Shown one piece after another: positions 15,802 through 23,793 of a stretch of 64,000 nt of DNA; position 1 is the first letter of the stretch; every line of letters begins with the position of its first letter. The stretch covers positions 2,480,001 through 2,544,000 of the forward strand of contig OZ244969.1 in the NCBI GenBank assembly GCA_965222725.1, written 5' to 3'. A program made the position numbers and the translations under genes. The stretch comes from GCA-2748575 sp965222725 (GTDB lineage Bacteria; Pseudomonadota; Gammaproteobacteria; Pseudomonadales; Ketobacteraceae). The notes under the pieces were generated by a model that was not told the origin of the DNA, ran no database searches, and saw only the letters and a program-made list of their open reading frames with translations.

Positions 15802-17954
15802 TGGAAGAGGCATTCGATACCTTTACCGTGGAAGCCAGTGAACTGCTGGAGGAAATGGAGCAGGCGCTGCTGCGGATTGAAGAGGGCGACGAGACGCCCG
15901 ACACCCTGAATGCCGTGTTCAGGGCCGCCCATACCATCAAGGGATCGGCCGGGCTTTTCGGGCTGGATGATGTGGTGTCCTTCACCCATGACATTGAGCA
16001 TATTCTTGATGATGCCCGCGATGGCAAGATCGCTATCGACAATAATCTCTCCGGTATTCTTCTCAAATGCTGTGATCACATTGGCGATATGGTGGGCGAG
16101 ATTATTGCCAGCGGCGGCATCACCGAAAGCCAGAGAGCACATGGTGCGGAACTGACGGAGCAGTTGTCCCCCTGGCTGGCATCAGAAGAGGAATCCAGCG
16201 CACAGGCGGTAGCCACTGAAGATGATTCCGAGGGGGGGGAAGGCTGCTGGCATATATCCCTGCGCATGGGTGAGGATGCCCTGCGAAACGGAATGGACCC
16301 CCTCTCCATTGTGCATTACCTCAGTCAGCTGGGCGAAGTCCAGTATCTTGGGGTGGTTGACGAAGCCATTCCCGATGAAAACTATGATCCGGAAAGCCTG
16401 TATCTGGGATTTGAAATAGGCCTGTACACGGCGGCAGCCAAGAATGACATTGACGATGCCTTTATGTTTGTCAGGGAAGATTCAACCATCGTTATCATCC
16501 CGCCGAACAGTTCCATCGATCATTTTGTTGAACTGATCAAGACTTCTCCCAACCGTAACGAACTGCTGGGAGAAATTCTGCTGAATTGCGGCGCCATTAC
16601 CCGCGCTGAACTGGAACATGCCCTGCAGCAACAGAACACTTCGCAAAAACCGGAAGAAAAGCAGCCGCTCGGGCGGATTCTGATCGATCAGAAGTCCACT
16701 GATGAACGAGTGGTAGTCGCTGCACTGGAAAAACAGAAAAGTGCCCGTTCTTCCGCTGGCCGTTTTATCCGGGTGGATTCAGAGCGCCTGGATAATCTGA
16801 TCAATCTGATCGGCGAACTGGTTATCAGCCACCAGCGTATCGATATCATTGCCGGAGAATTATCCCATGTGCTTCTGGACGAAGCGGTATCGGACATCAA
16901 GGGGTTTACCGAGCAGGTGAGGGATGCCGCATTAAATCTACGAATGGTGCCCGTGGGCGAAACCTTTCAACGTTTTAAACGCATTGTCAGGGATACCGCG
17001 GCAGACCTGAACAAGGATATTGAACTGGTTCTGGAAGGCGAAGAGACCGAGCTGGATCGTTCCATGATTGAAAAGCTCACGGACCCGCTGACGCATATCG
17101 TGCGTAATGCCATTGATCACGGTATTGAATCCACCGAAGCCCGCCTGGAGCGTAACAAAAATCCCCGCGGCATGCTCAAGTTGTCGGCGTTCCATGACTC
17201 CGGTTCGGTGGTGATTCAGATTACCGACGATGGCGGTGGTCTGGACCGTGAACGCATCTGGCGGAAGGCGATTGAAAACGGCATCGTGGAAGCTTCTCAG
17301 ACCTTGTCAGACAATGAGATACAGCAGCTGATATTCCATCCGGGCTTTTCTACCGCCGAAAAGGTTACCAGCCTGTCGGGCCGTGGTGTGGGCATGGATG
17401 TGGTGAAAAAGAATATCGAGGAACTGCAGGGTGCCGTGTCCATTGACAGCGAATTCGGAAAAGGCACCCGGTTTACCATTCAGTTGCCACTGACGCTGGC
17501 TATTATTGATGGCTTTCATATTCTGGCTTCGGATACCGACTTTATCATTCCCCATGCGGCCATCGTTGAGTGTATCAATTTTAATGCCACCCGCAGATCG
17601 GCTGAACACGCTGCGATTGATCTGCGGGGTGAGCTGGTTCCCTACATTTCACTGCGAGAACTGTTTTCGCTGGATACCCCGCCTGACCCGCTGAAGGCTA
17701 ATGAAAAGGAACTGATCGTGGTGAAGTTCGGCAGCCAGCAGGCGGGAATTCTTGTCGATGAGCTCTATGGCGAAGTGCAGACGGTGGTGAAACCACTGAA
17801 TCCGATATTCAGCTCTCTTAAAGGGTTGGGCGGATCCAGTCTGCTGGGCAGTGGCAAGATTGCTTTCATTCTGGACGTGCCGCAGTTGATAGATTTTGCT
17901 GTTGCCACAGAGCGCAGGCACACCGGTTTTAAAGAAATGCATGCCGGATCATAA
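15801..17954 (+). CDS. cheA: Chemotaxis histidine kinase CheA with an MshEN-like insertion
   Basis: The central kinase of the pathway, 717 residues. An N-terminal Hpt domain has H44 (AAHTIKGSAGLFG). A P2-like region follows (about 140-235). Residues about 254-315 form two short repeats resembling MshEN units (LGEILLNCGAITRAELEHAL, then LGRILIDQ ... VVAALEKQ). The P3 dimerisation helices come next (GRFIRVDSERLDNLINLIGE), then the P4 ATPase with N-box HIVRNAIDHGIES, DDGGGLD and GRGVGMDVVKKNI. The P5 CheW-like domain begins near 570. It phosphorylates CheY, CheB and perhaps the REC-EAL protein encoded downstream. It lacks the arginine of c-di-GMP-binding MshEN, so nucleotide binding is uncertain. 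Confidence 0.95.
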   Translation: MEEAFDTFTVEASELLEEMEQALLRIEEGDETPDTLNAVFRAAHTIKGSAGLFGLDDVVSFTHDIEHILDDARDGKIAIDNNLSGILLKCCDHIGDMVGEIIASGGITESQRAHGAELTEQLSPWLASEEESSAQAVATEDDSEGGEGCWHISLRMGEDALRNGMDPLSIVHYLSQLGEVQYLGVVDEAIPDENYDPESLYLGFEIGLYTAAAKNDIDDAFMFVREDSTIVIIPPNSSIDHFVELIKTSPNRNELLGEILLNCGAITRAELEHALQQQNTSQKPEEKQPLGRILIDQKSTDERVVVAALEKQKSARSSAGRFIRVDSERLDNLINLIGELVISHQRIDIIAGELSHVLLDEAVSDIKGFTEQVRDAALNLRMVPVGETFQRFKRIVRDTAADLNKDIELVLEGEETELDRSMIEKLTDPLTHIVRNAIDHGIESTEARLERNKNPRGMLKLSAFHDSGSVVIQITDDGGGLDRERIWRKAIENGIVEASQTLSDNEIQQLIFHPGFSTAEKVTSLSGRGVGMDVVKKNIEELQGAVSIDSEFGKGTRFTIQLPLTLAIIDGFHILASDTDFIIPHAAIVECINFNATRRSAEHAAIDLRGELVPYISLRELFSLDTPPDPLKANEKELIVVKFGSQQAGILVDELYGEVQTVVKPLNPIFSSLKGLGGSSLLGSGKIAFILDVPQLIDFAVATERRHTGFKEMHAGS

Positions 17955-17989
17955 GAGATGTGTACCGGTTCTAAAAAGAGACACGAATT

Positions 17990-18502
17990 ATGAGTCAGTT
18001 AGCGGAAAAACAGTCGCTTTCCACATCGCACAAGTCCCAGTACCTTACTTTCAGAATTGGTGACGAGTCTTTCGGTATGGATCTGGGGCAAACCCGGGAA
18101 GTCATTGAGTACAGCGGTGTTACCAAGGTGCCCCTGATGCCCCAGTTTGTCAGTGGTGTGATTAACCTGCGTGGAGAGGTCGTACCGGTTATTGATCTGG
18201 CCGTGCGCCTGGGCAGGCCACCCATAGAAATCAGAAAGCGGACCTGTATCGTGATTGTTGAGCTTCATCACGAGGGCAAGGAATTTACCCTGGGGTTGCT
18301 GGCAGATGCGGTGAGTGAGGTAAGGGAAGTCAGTAATGAGGATATCGAGAACGCGCCGGCCTTTGGCGCCAAGATAAGGGCGGATTTTATTCAGGGCATC
18401 GCGAAGATAGATGATGAGTTTATCGTGTTGCTGGATTCGGAAAAGACGCTGTCCATGCAGGAGCTGGCAAAAATAGTCGAAGCGGAATTTAACTCGGATT
18501 GA
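17990..18502 (+). CDS. cheW: Chemotaxis coupling protein CheW
   Basis: A 170-residue adaptor linking chemoreceptors to the CheA P5 domain. The SH3-like CheW fold is evident from YLTFRIGDESFGMDLGQTRE, then VPLMPQFVSGVINLRGEVVP and VIDLAVRLG, the most conserved block of the family. The ATG at 17990 follows AAAGAGACACGAATT, a moderate ribosome binding site. It lies 35 bp after cheA and 10 bp before the next chemoreceptor gene, in the same run. Confidence 0.96.
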   Translation: MSQLAEKQSLSTSHKSQYLTFRIGDESFGMDLGQTREVIEYSGVTKVPLMPQFVSGVINLRGEVVPVIDLAVRLGRPPIEIRKRTCIVIVELHHEGKEFTLGLLADAVSEVREVSNEDIENAPAFGAKIRADFIQGIAKIDDEFIVLLDSEKTLSMQELAKIVEAEFNSD

Positions 18503-18512
18503 GGACAGAGAC

Positions 18513-20192
18513 ATGCTGAAAAAAATGAGTCTGAAGCTGAAAATTGTCGTACTTGCCGTTCTCATATCGGGGGCATTTCTGGCACTCGGTGGTTTTGGTC
18601 TGGCGCAGCTCAATAAAATTGATGGCATAGTGACGGAGTCCATCAGTTCTATTGAAAACAGTGTGGGTGTACTGATGGATATTGAGCAGGCCCATGTGTA
18701 TTTCAAGATACAGGTGCAGGAGTGGAAGAACGTTCTGATTCGCGGTAACGATGAGAAGCAGTTCGATAAATACTTCACCCGGTTTGGTGAGCGGGAAGCC
18801 ATTGTACAGGAACGGCTGGCAAGTGCCATTACCAAGCTGGAAGCGCTGGGCAAGGATACAAAGGAAGTGAAAGAACTGAAGGCAGAACACAAGCAGCTGG
18901 GTACGGCATACCGTGAAGCCATTGCCACCTTTGATAAAAGTGATCGTACCGCCGGGCAGCAGGTGGACAAACTGGTTAGCGGGGTGGATCGCCCGGCCAG
19001 TAAGGCTATGACACAGGTAGCGCTGGACACTGAGACTGAATTCAGTCAATTGATACACTCCACCAAGGAGAACCTGGCAAGCGCCAATGAAAAAGCCATA
19101 GCAAACTACACGCTCACCATTGCTATATTTCTGCTGGTGGTGATAAGTGTGATGCTGTATGTGTTTTACGATATTTACCGGCTGATTGGCGGTGAGCCTT
19201 CCTACGCGGCCCAGATTGTCAAGGATGTCTCCGATGGCCAGCTCAGCAAGGATATTCTGTTCAAGCAGCGTTATGCCCATTCTCTGATTGCTGATATTTC
19301 TGCCATGAAAGATCGTCTGGTCAGCGTGGTCAGCGAAGTGAAAAGCTCTGCGGATTCTCTGGCATCGGCGTCTGAAGAAGTCAATTCCACGGCCCAGTCT
19401 CTGGCCAGTGGTGCATCGTCTCAGGCTGCCAGTGTTGAGGAAACCTCTTCCGCCATGGAAGAAATGTCTGCATCCATTTCCCAGAACAATGAAAACGCCA
19501 ATGTTCCCGACAACATGGCGCAACAGGCATCCGATGATGCCATCCGCGGCGGTGAAGCCGTGGCCGAAACCGTGGTCGCCATGCAGAAGATCGCCGAGCG
19601 TATCGGCGTGATCGATGATATTGCCTACCAGACCAATTTGCTGGCGCTTAATGCGGCCATAGAAGCGGGCCGGGCCGGTGAGCATGGCCGAGGTTTTGCT
19701 GTGGTAGCTTCAGAGGTACGTAAGCTGGCAGAGCGCAGCCAGCATGCGGCCCAGGAAATCGGTAATCTGGCATCTGAAAGCGTGAAGAAAGCTGAACTGG
19801 CGGGCTCATTGCTGGAGCAGATAGTACCGTCCATTCAGAAAACCGCTGATCTGGTACAGGAAATTGCGGCAGCGTCATCTGAGCAGACCATGGGTGTGCA
19901 GCAGATTAACGGGGCGATATCCCAGGTCAGTTCCACCATGCAGCAGAACGCAGCCGCATCGGAACAGCTGAGTGCCACCTCGGAGGAAATGAGTGCCCAG
20001 GCACTGAGCCTGCAGGAAAGCATTGATTATTTTATCTTGCCGCAGCTGGCCCTGCTCGACAGTGATCCAGGTGCTTCCCGCAGTGCGGTAAAACCAAAAC
20101 CGGCGGGGCAGGCAAAAACGGAAGCCGGTGGCAAGGAAACCAATGCCGCGTCCAAGGATGAGGATGACAAGCACTTTGTAAATTACGATTGA
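18513..20192 (+). CDS. Methyl-accepting chemotaxis protein with four-helix-type periplasmic domain
   Basis: A 559-residue receptor. TM1 (about 8-29) and TM2 (about 192-214) enclose a helical periplasmic domain of about 160 residues rich in charged heptads, like 4HB_MCP sensors. A HAMP-like linker (LIGGEPSYAAQIVKDVSDGQ) and a long cytoplasmic coiled coil follow. Two oddities lie in the signalling region. ENANVPDNMAQQ has a proline in the methylation helix where related receptors have threonine. The hairpin tip reads NAAIEAGRAGEHGRG, with glycine replacing the second alanine of EAAR. The C-terminus is a Lys/Ala-rich tail without the NWETF-type pentapeptide. It is co-transcribed with cheW and cheR. 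Confidence 0.92.
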   Translation: MLKKMSLKLKIVVLAVLISGAFLALGGFGLAQLNKIDGIVTESISSIENSVGVLMDIEQAHVYFKIQVQEWKNVLIRGNDEKQFDKYFTRFGEREAIVQERLASAITKLEALGKDTKEVKELKAEHKQLGTAYREAIATFDKSDRTAGQQVDKLVSGVDRPASKAMTQVALDTETEFSQLIHSTKENLASANEKAIANYTLTIAIFLLVVISVMLYVFYDIYRLIGGEPSYAAQIVKDVSDGQLSKDILFKQRYAHSLIADISAMKDRLVSVVSEVKSSADSLASASEEVNSTAQSLASGASSQAASVEETSSAMEEMSASISQNNENANVPDNMAQQASDDAIRGGEAVAETVVAMQKIAERIGVIDDIAYQTNLLALNAAIEAGRAGEHGRGFAVVASEVRKLAERSQHAAQEIGNLASESVKKAELAGSLLEQIVPSIQKTADLVQEIAAASSEQTMGVQQINGAISQVSSTMQQNAAASEQLSATSEEMSAQALSLQESIDYFILPQLALLDSDPGASRSAVKPKPAGQAKTEAGGKETNAASKDEDDKHFVNYD

Positions 20193-20210
20193 TCATGGGC
20201 TTTTGATCCA

Positions 20211-21038
20211 GTGGATCAGATTGTACAGCCACCCACTGAAACAGAGTTCGCTCTGTTTCAGGCCATGATCAGAGACAATCTGGGGATACATCTGCCTCCC
20301 CACAAGATTACGCTCCTTAACAATCGTTTGTCGAAGCGACTGATCGCCAGACAATGCGCCACCTATAGTGAATATTTTCGTTTGCTCAGCCGGCCCAATG
20401 AAAGAACCGAAAAGCAGCTGGCGCTGGACCTTATCACCACCAATGAAACCTATTTTTTCCGGGAGCAAAAGCATTTCGATTTTTTAAGAAATGACATCAT
20501 CGCCAGGCATCCACGCTATCAGCCCATGAATGTCTGGAGTGCGGCCTGTTCATCCGGGCAGGAACCCTATTCCCTGGCCATGGTACTGGATGATTGTGGT
20601 CTGTCGAACTGGCACATTATGGCATCGGATATCAGCTACAGGGTGCTGGAAAAAGCCATGAAAGGCATCTACCCGGAAGCGGAACTGGAAAAGATTCCGG
20701 CCGACTATATCAGCCGCTATTGTAAAAAAGGCACGGGGCAGTACGCCGGCTTTATGCGTATAGCACCGCAGCTTCGCTCACGGATATCGTTCCAGAAAGT
20801 CAACCTGAATGCGCCTTTTGATTCCGAGCGAACCTATGATCTGATTGTATTGCGCAACGTGATGATTTACTTCGAAAGTCATACCCAGGCTATGCTGGTA
20901 AAGCGGCTCAAGAAAAAGCTCAGGCCCGGCGGCTATTTGTTTGTGGGGCATTCAGAATCGCTGCATGGTCTGGAATCCGGGTTTGAAATGATTCGACCGG
21001 CCATCTACAGAAAGACGCTGAATCATGATTCTGGATAA
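20211..21038 (+). CDS. cheR: Chemoreceptor glutamate methyltransferase CheR
   Basis: It methylates receptor glutamates using SAM during adaptation. The N-terminal helical domain (ETEFALFQAMIRDNLGI ... NRLSKRL) and the SAM-binding domain (VWSAACSSGQEPYSLAM, then VLRNVMIYF) are both clear in 275 residues. The start is GTG 20211, needed to keep the conserved N-terminal helix; there is no strong Shine-Dalgarno. ATG 20265 would truncate that helix. The 3' end overlaps cheD by 14 bp. Confidence 0.95.
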   Translation: MDQIVQPPTETEFALFQAMIRDNLGIHLPPHKITLLNNRLSKRLIARQCATYSEYFRLLSRPNERTEKQLALDLITTNETYFFREQKHFDFLRNDIIARHPRYQPMNVWSAACSSGQEPYSLAMVLDDCGLSNWHIMASDISYRVLEKAMKGIYPEAELEKIPADYISRYCKKGTGQYAGFMRIAPQLRSRISFQKVNLNAPFDSERTYDLIVLRNVMIYFESHTQAMLVKRLKKKLRPGGYLFVGHSESLHGLESGFEMIRPAIYRKTLNHDSG

Positions 21039-21501
21039 GAACCATTTTTTTGTGATGGTCGGCGATGTGTGTATTACCAGTGAACCTGTGCAGCTGTTTA
21101 CAACGCTGGGTTCCTGCATTGCCGTGTGTGCCTGGCATTCCGATAAGAAGGTAACCGCCATGTGCCATTACCTGCTGCCGGAACCCAAACGGGAGTACAG
21201 CAACAAACCGGATCATTACTATGGCAGCCTGGCGCTGCCTTACATGCAACAGCAGTTGCAACGGCAGGCGCCTTTGTCGGATTACCGCTTTTCCATCTAT
21301 GGCGCAGGTACCCTGCTGTTTCTGGATGATGACAAGCGGAACGTTGGCAAGGCCAATATCCGCTGTGCAGAAGCGTGGGCAAGTGAAAATGGTATCAGGT
21401 TTTGCGAGCAACTGATTGGTGGTTCCAGTTGCCGGGTTGTCAGGATTGACGTGGCGAGTGGTGAAATTACGGTAAAAACCTACCAGGACAGGGTGTTGTA
21501 A
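21025..21501 (+). CDS. cheD: Chemoreceptor glutamine deamidase CheD
   Basis: It deamidates receptor glutamines and can modulate CheA activity. The 158-residue protein has the catalytic cysteine C31 in TLGSCIAVC and H48 in MCHYLLP, the hallmark pair of the family. The C-terminal GGSSCRVVRIDVASGEITVK block is also typical. The start ATG lies inside the end of cheR, and the TAA stop overlaps the cheB ATG by one base, so cheR-cheD-cheB form a coupled adaptation module. Confidence 0.94.
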   Translation: MILDKNHFFVMVGDVCITSEPVQLFTTLGSCIAVCAWHSDKKVTAMCHYLLPEPKREYSNKPDHYYGSLALPYMQQQLQRQAPLSDYRFSIYGAGTLLFLDDDKRNVGKANIRCAEAWASENGIRFCEQLIGGSSCRVVRIDVASGEITVKTYQDRVL

Positions 21502-22544
21502 TGGTAACGCAGGTAATGGTGGTGGATGATTCCGCAGTGGTCAGACAGGTGCTGTCCACAGTGCTGAACGAAGCCCCGGATATCAATGTTTGCAAGGTGG
21601 CGGCCAATCCCATCATAGCCAAGCGCTTTATGCAGGAAAGCTGGCCGGACGTTATTATTCTGGATGTTGAAATGCCGCAAATGGACGGCATTACTTTTCT
21701 GAAGGAAATCATGGGCAGCCGGCCTACGCCGGTGATTATCTGTTCCTCGCTGGCAGAAAAAGGCTGCCAGTTAAGCCTGAAGGCGATGGAGGCCGGCGCC
21801 ATTGATGTGGTTACCAAGCCGCAGCTCAGTGTGAAAGGCTTTTTGCTGGATGCCAAGCGCTTGTTCTGGGACCTGGTAAGAGCTGCGGCCCGGTCCAATC
21901 CCAAAACCATGCGCAATATCAGCGCTGCGGCAGCGCCGGCGGAAGCCCCGACAGCAGCACCGGTGGATCTGGTTCGTCTCAGTCATACGACTGATAAAAT
22001 TGTGGCGATCGGGACGTCCACCGGGGGCACGGTAGCACTGGAATATATTGTGACACGTCTGCCGCGAACCTGCCCCGGTATTGCGGTGGTGCAGCATATG
22101 CCGGAAAAATTTACCTCTGCTTTTGCGGAAAGACTTAACCAGATGGCAGTGGTGGAAGTGAAAGAAGCCCAGGGAGGTGAACGGCTCATTCCCGGCAGGG
22201 TATATATTGCCCCTGGCGGTTTTCATATGGAAATCAATCGTTCCGGTGCCCAGTACGTAACGCGGGTGTTCCGCGGACCGGCGGTGAATCGTCACTGTCC
22301 TTCCGTGGATGTGTTGTTTCGTTCGGTGGCCAAGTATGCAAGGCAGAATGCCGTGGGCCTTATCATGACCGGTATGGGAGACGACGGTGCCCGCGGCTTG
22401 CTGGAAATGCGCAAGGCCGGTGCCCGGACTTTTGCCCAGGATGAATCCACATCGGTGGTGTATGGCATGGCCAGGGAGGCAACCAAACTGGGCGCCGTGG
22501 AGGAGCAGATTCCCCTGGGTGCCATTCCTGAGTTGTTGGGATAG
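21501..22544 (+). CDS. cheB: Chemoreceptor methylesterase CheB
   Basis: It removes methyl groups from receptors after phosphorylation by CheA. The receiver domain has D55 (IILDVEMPQMDG). A linker near 125-155 is alanine/proline rich. The esterase domain shows the catalytic triad S173 (GTSTGGT), H199 (VVQHMPEKF) and D294 (TGMGDDGA). The 347-residue length is normal. The start overlaps the cheD stop by one base. The REC-EAL gene begins 34 bp downstream on the same strand. Confidence 0.96.
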   Translation: MVTQVMVVDDSAVVRQVLSTVLNEAPDINVCKVAANPIIAKRFMQESWPDVIILDVEMPQMDGITFLKEIMGSRPTPVIICSSLAEKGCQLSLKAMEAGAIDVVTKPQLSVKGFLLDAKRLFWDLVRAAARSNPKTMRNISAAAAPAEAPTAAPVDLVRLSHTTDKIVAIGTSTGGTVALEYIVTRLPRTCPGIAVVQHMPEKFTSAFAERLNQMAVVEVKEAQGGERLIPGRVYIAPGGFHMEINRSGAQYVTRVFRGPAVNRHCPSVDVLFRSVAKYARQNAVGLIMTGMGDDGARGLLEMRKAGARTFAQDESTSVVYGMAREATKLGAVEEQIPLGAIPELLG

Positions 22545-22578
22545 CTGCCGGGTTAGTTGCGGGGATAGAGGTTATGCA

Positions 22579-23793
22579 ATGATATCAAAGGTTCTGGTGG
22601 TAGATGACAGTCAGGTTCAGTGCCGGCACGCAGCCAATCTGTGCGAGCAGGTATTTGCTGATGCGGAAGTCTTGTCCGCATTCAATGGCAAGGAAGCGCT
22701 GAACCTGCTCCACGGAGCACCTGCAGATCTGTTACTGATTGATCTGGAAATGCCGGTAATGGATGGTATCGAACTGATCGGTGAAGTTTCCAGACAGCAC
22801 CTGGGCAAGGCGGTGATCATCCTCAGCTCCAAAGATCCGTCTTTAATATCCAGTGTCGGGCTCATGGCCGAGGCGGGTGGGCTGAACGTATTGGCCTGTG
22901 TTCAAAAACCCATTACCGAGGAAATTCTGGTTCAGGCAGCAGGAAAGTTCAGTGCTGAACGACGGGTGCAGGACAAAACCGAGAGCAGTAGTAACAACCT
23001 GTCTGGCCAGGACATTGCGGCCGGCATGCAAGGCAACCAGTTTATATTGCACCACCAGCCCAAGCTGACAGTGAAAGGTATTCTGCTGAAAGGAGTGGAA
23101 GCCCTGGCACGCTGGGAGCATCCTGAACAGGGATTTATCCCGCCGGTCAGCTTCATTGACGCGGCGGAGAAAGTAAACCAGATTACACCGCTGACATTTC
23201 ATTTGTTTGAGATGGCGTTAAAACAAAAAGCCCACTGGAAATCCCATGGCCTTGGCTTGTCTCTGGCGTTTAATCTGTCGCCGCTGTCTTTATCTGAAGA
23301 CAGAATCATTGATCGCATTGAAAGCCTGGTACAAAAATACCGTGTGGAGCCCGGCGAACTGATCTTCGAAGTCACCGAGAATATTCTGCTGGAAGACCTG
23401 GCGGTATCTCTGCAAACCCTGACCCGGTTGCGGCTGAAAGGCTTTGGTATTGCCCTGGATGATTATGGCACCGGCTTTGCCAATGCTGAACAACTGGTAA
23501 GGGTGCCGGCAACGGAACTGAAACTGGACCGGTCGTTAATCAACGACATTGCCAACAAGCCGCAACTGGAAAAAATTGTAAAGAGTACGGTGAATCTGGC
23601 CGGGGAGCTGAACATGACAACGGTGGCTGAGGGTGTGGAGAATCTTGAGGATTTTAACCGGCTGAAAGTGCTGGGTATTCATCTGGTACAGGGGTATTTT
23701 TTCAGCCGACCGCTGGCACCCCATACCTTTACTGACTGGATTGCGTCGGATCTGAAAATCTTACGGGGGCAGTTAAAAATCCGGGATCAGTGA
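22579..23793 (+). CDS. Response regulator with EAL c-di-GMP phosphodiesterase domain
   Basis: A 404-residue REC-EAL protein. The receiver has D55 (LLLIDLEMPVMDG). The EAL domain has E174-A-L (GVEALARWEHP) and the other catalytic and metal residues: FNLSP, EVTEN, ALDDYGTGFAN, ELKLDRS, AEGVE and QGYFFSRP. It should therefore hydrolyse c-di-GMP when correctly phosphorylated, like RocR or VieA. The frame is open from 22387, but that part overlaps cheB. ATG 22579 begins the receiver directly (MISKVLVVDDSQ). It follows cheB by 34 bp and probably ends the che transcript, making it a likely CheA output. Its last 7 bp overlap convergent mltF. Confidence 0.92.
   Translation: MISKVLVVDDSQVQCRHAANLCEQVFADAEVLSAFNGKEALNLLHGAPADLLLIDLEMPVMDGIELIGEVSRQHLGKAVIILSSKDPSLISSVGLMAEAGGLNVLACVQKPITEEILVQAAGKFSAERRVQDKTESSSNNLSGQDIAAGMQGNQFILHHQPKLTVKGILLKGVEALARWEHPEQGFIPPVSFIDAAEKVNQITPLTFHLFEMALKQKAHWKSHGLGLSLAFNLSPLSLSEDRIIDRIESLVQKYRVEPGELIFEVTENILLEDLAVSLQTLTRLRLKGFGIALDDYGTGFANAEQLVRVPATELKLDRSLINDIANKPQLEKIVKSTVNLAGELNMTTVAEGVENLEDFNRLKVLGIHLVQGYFFSRPLAPHTFTDWIASDLKILRGQLKIRDQ

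Noticed and set aside
23787..23793. Overlap of REC-EAL and mltF as a sequencing error
   Set aside because: Both proteins end normally for their families; a 7-bp convergent overlap is plausible.
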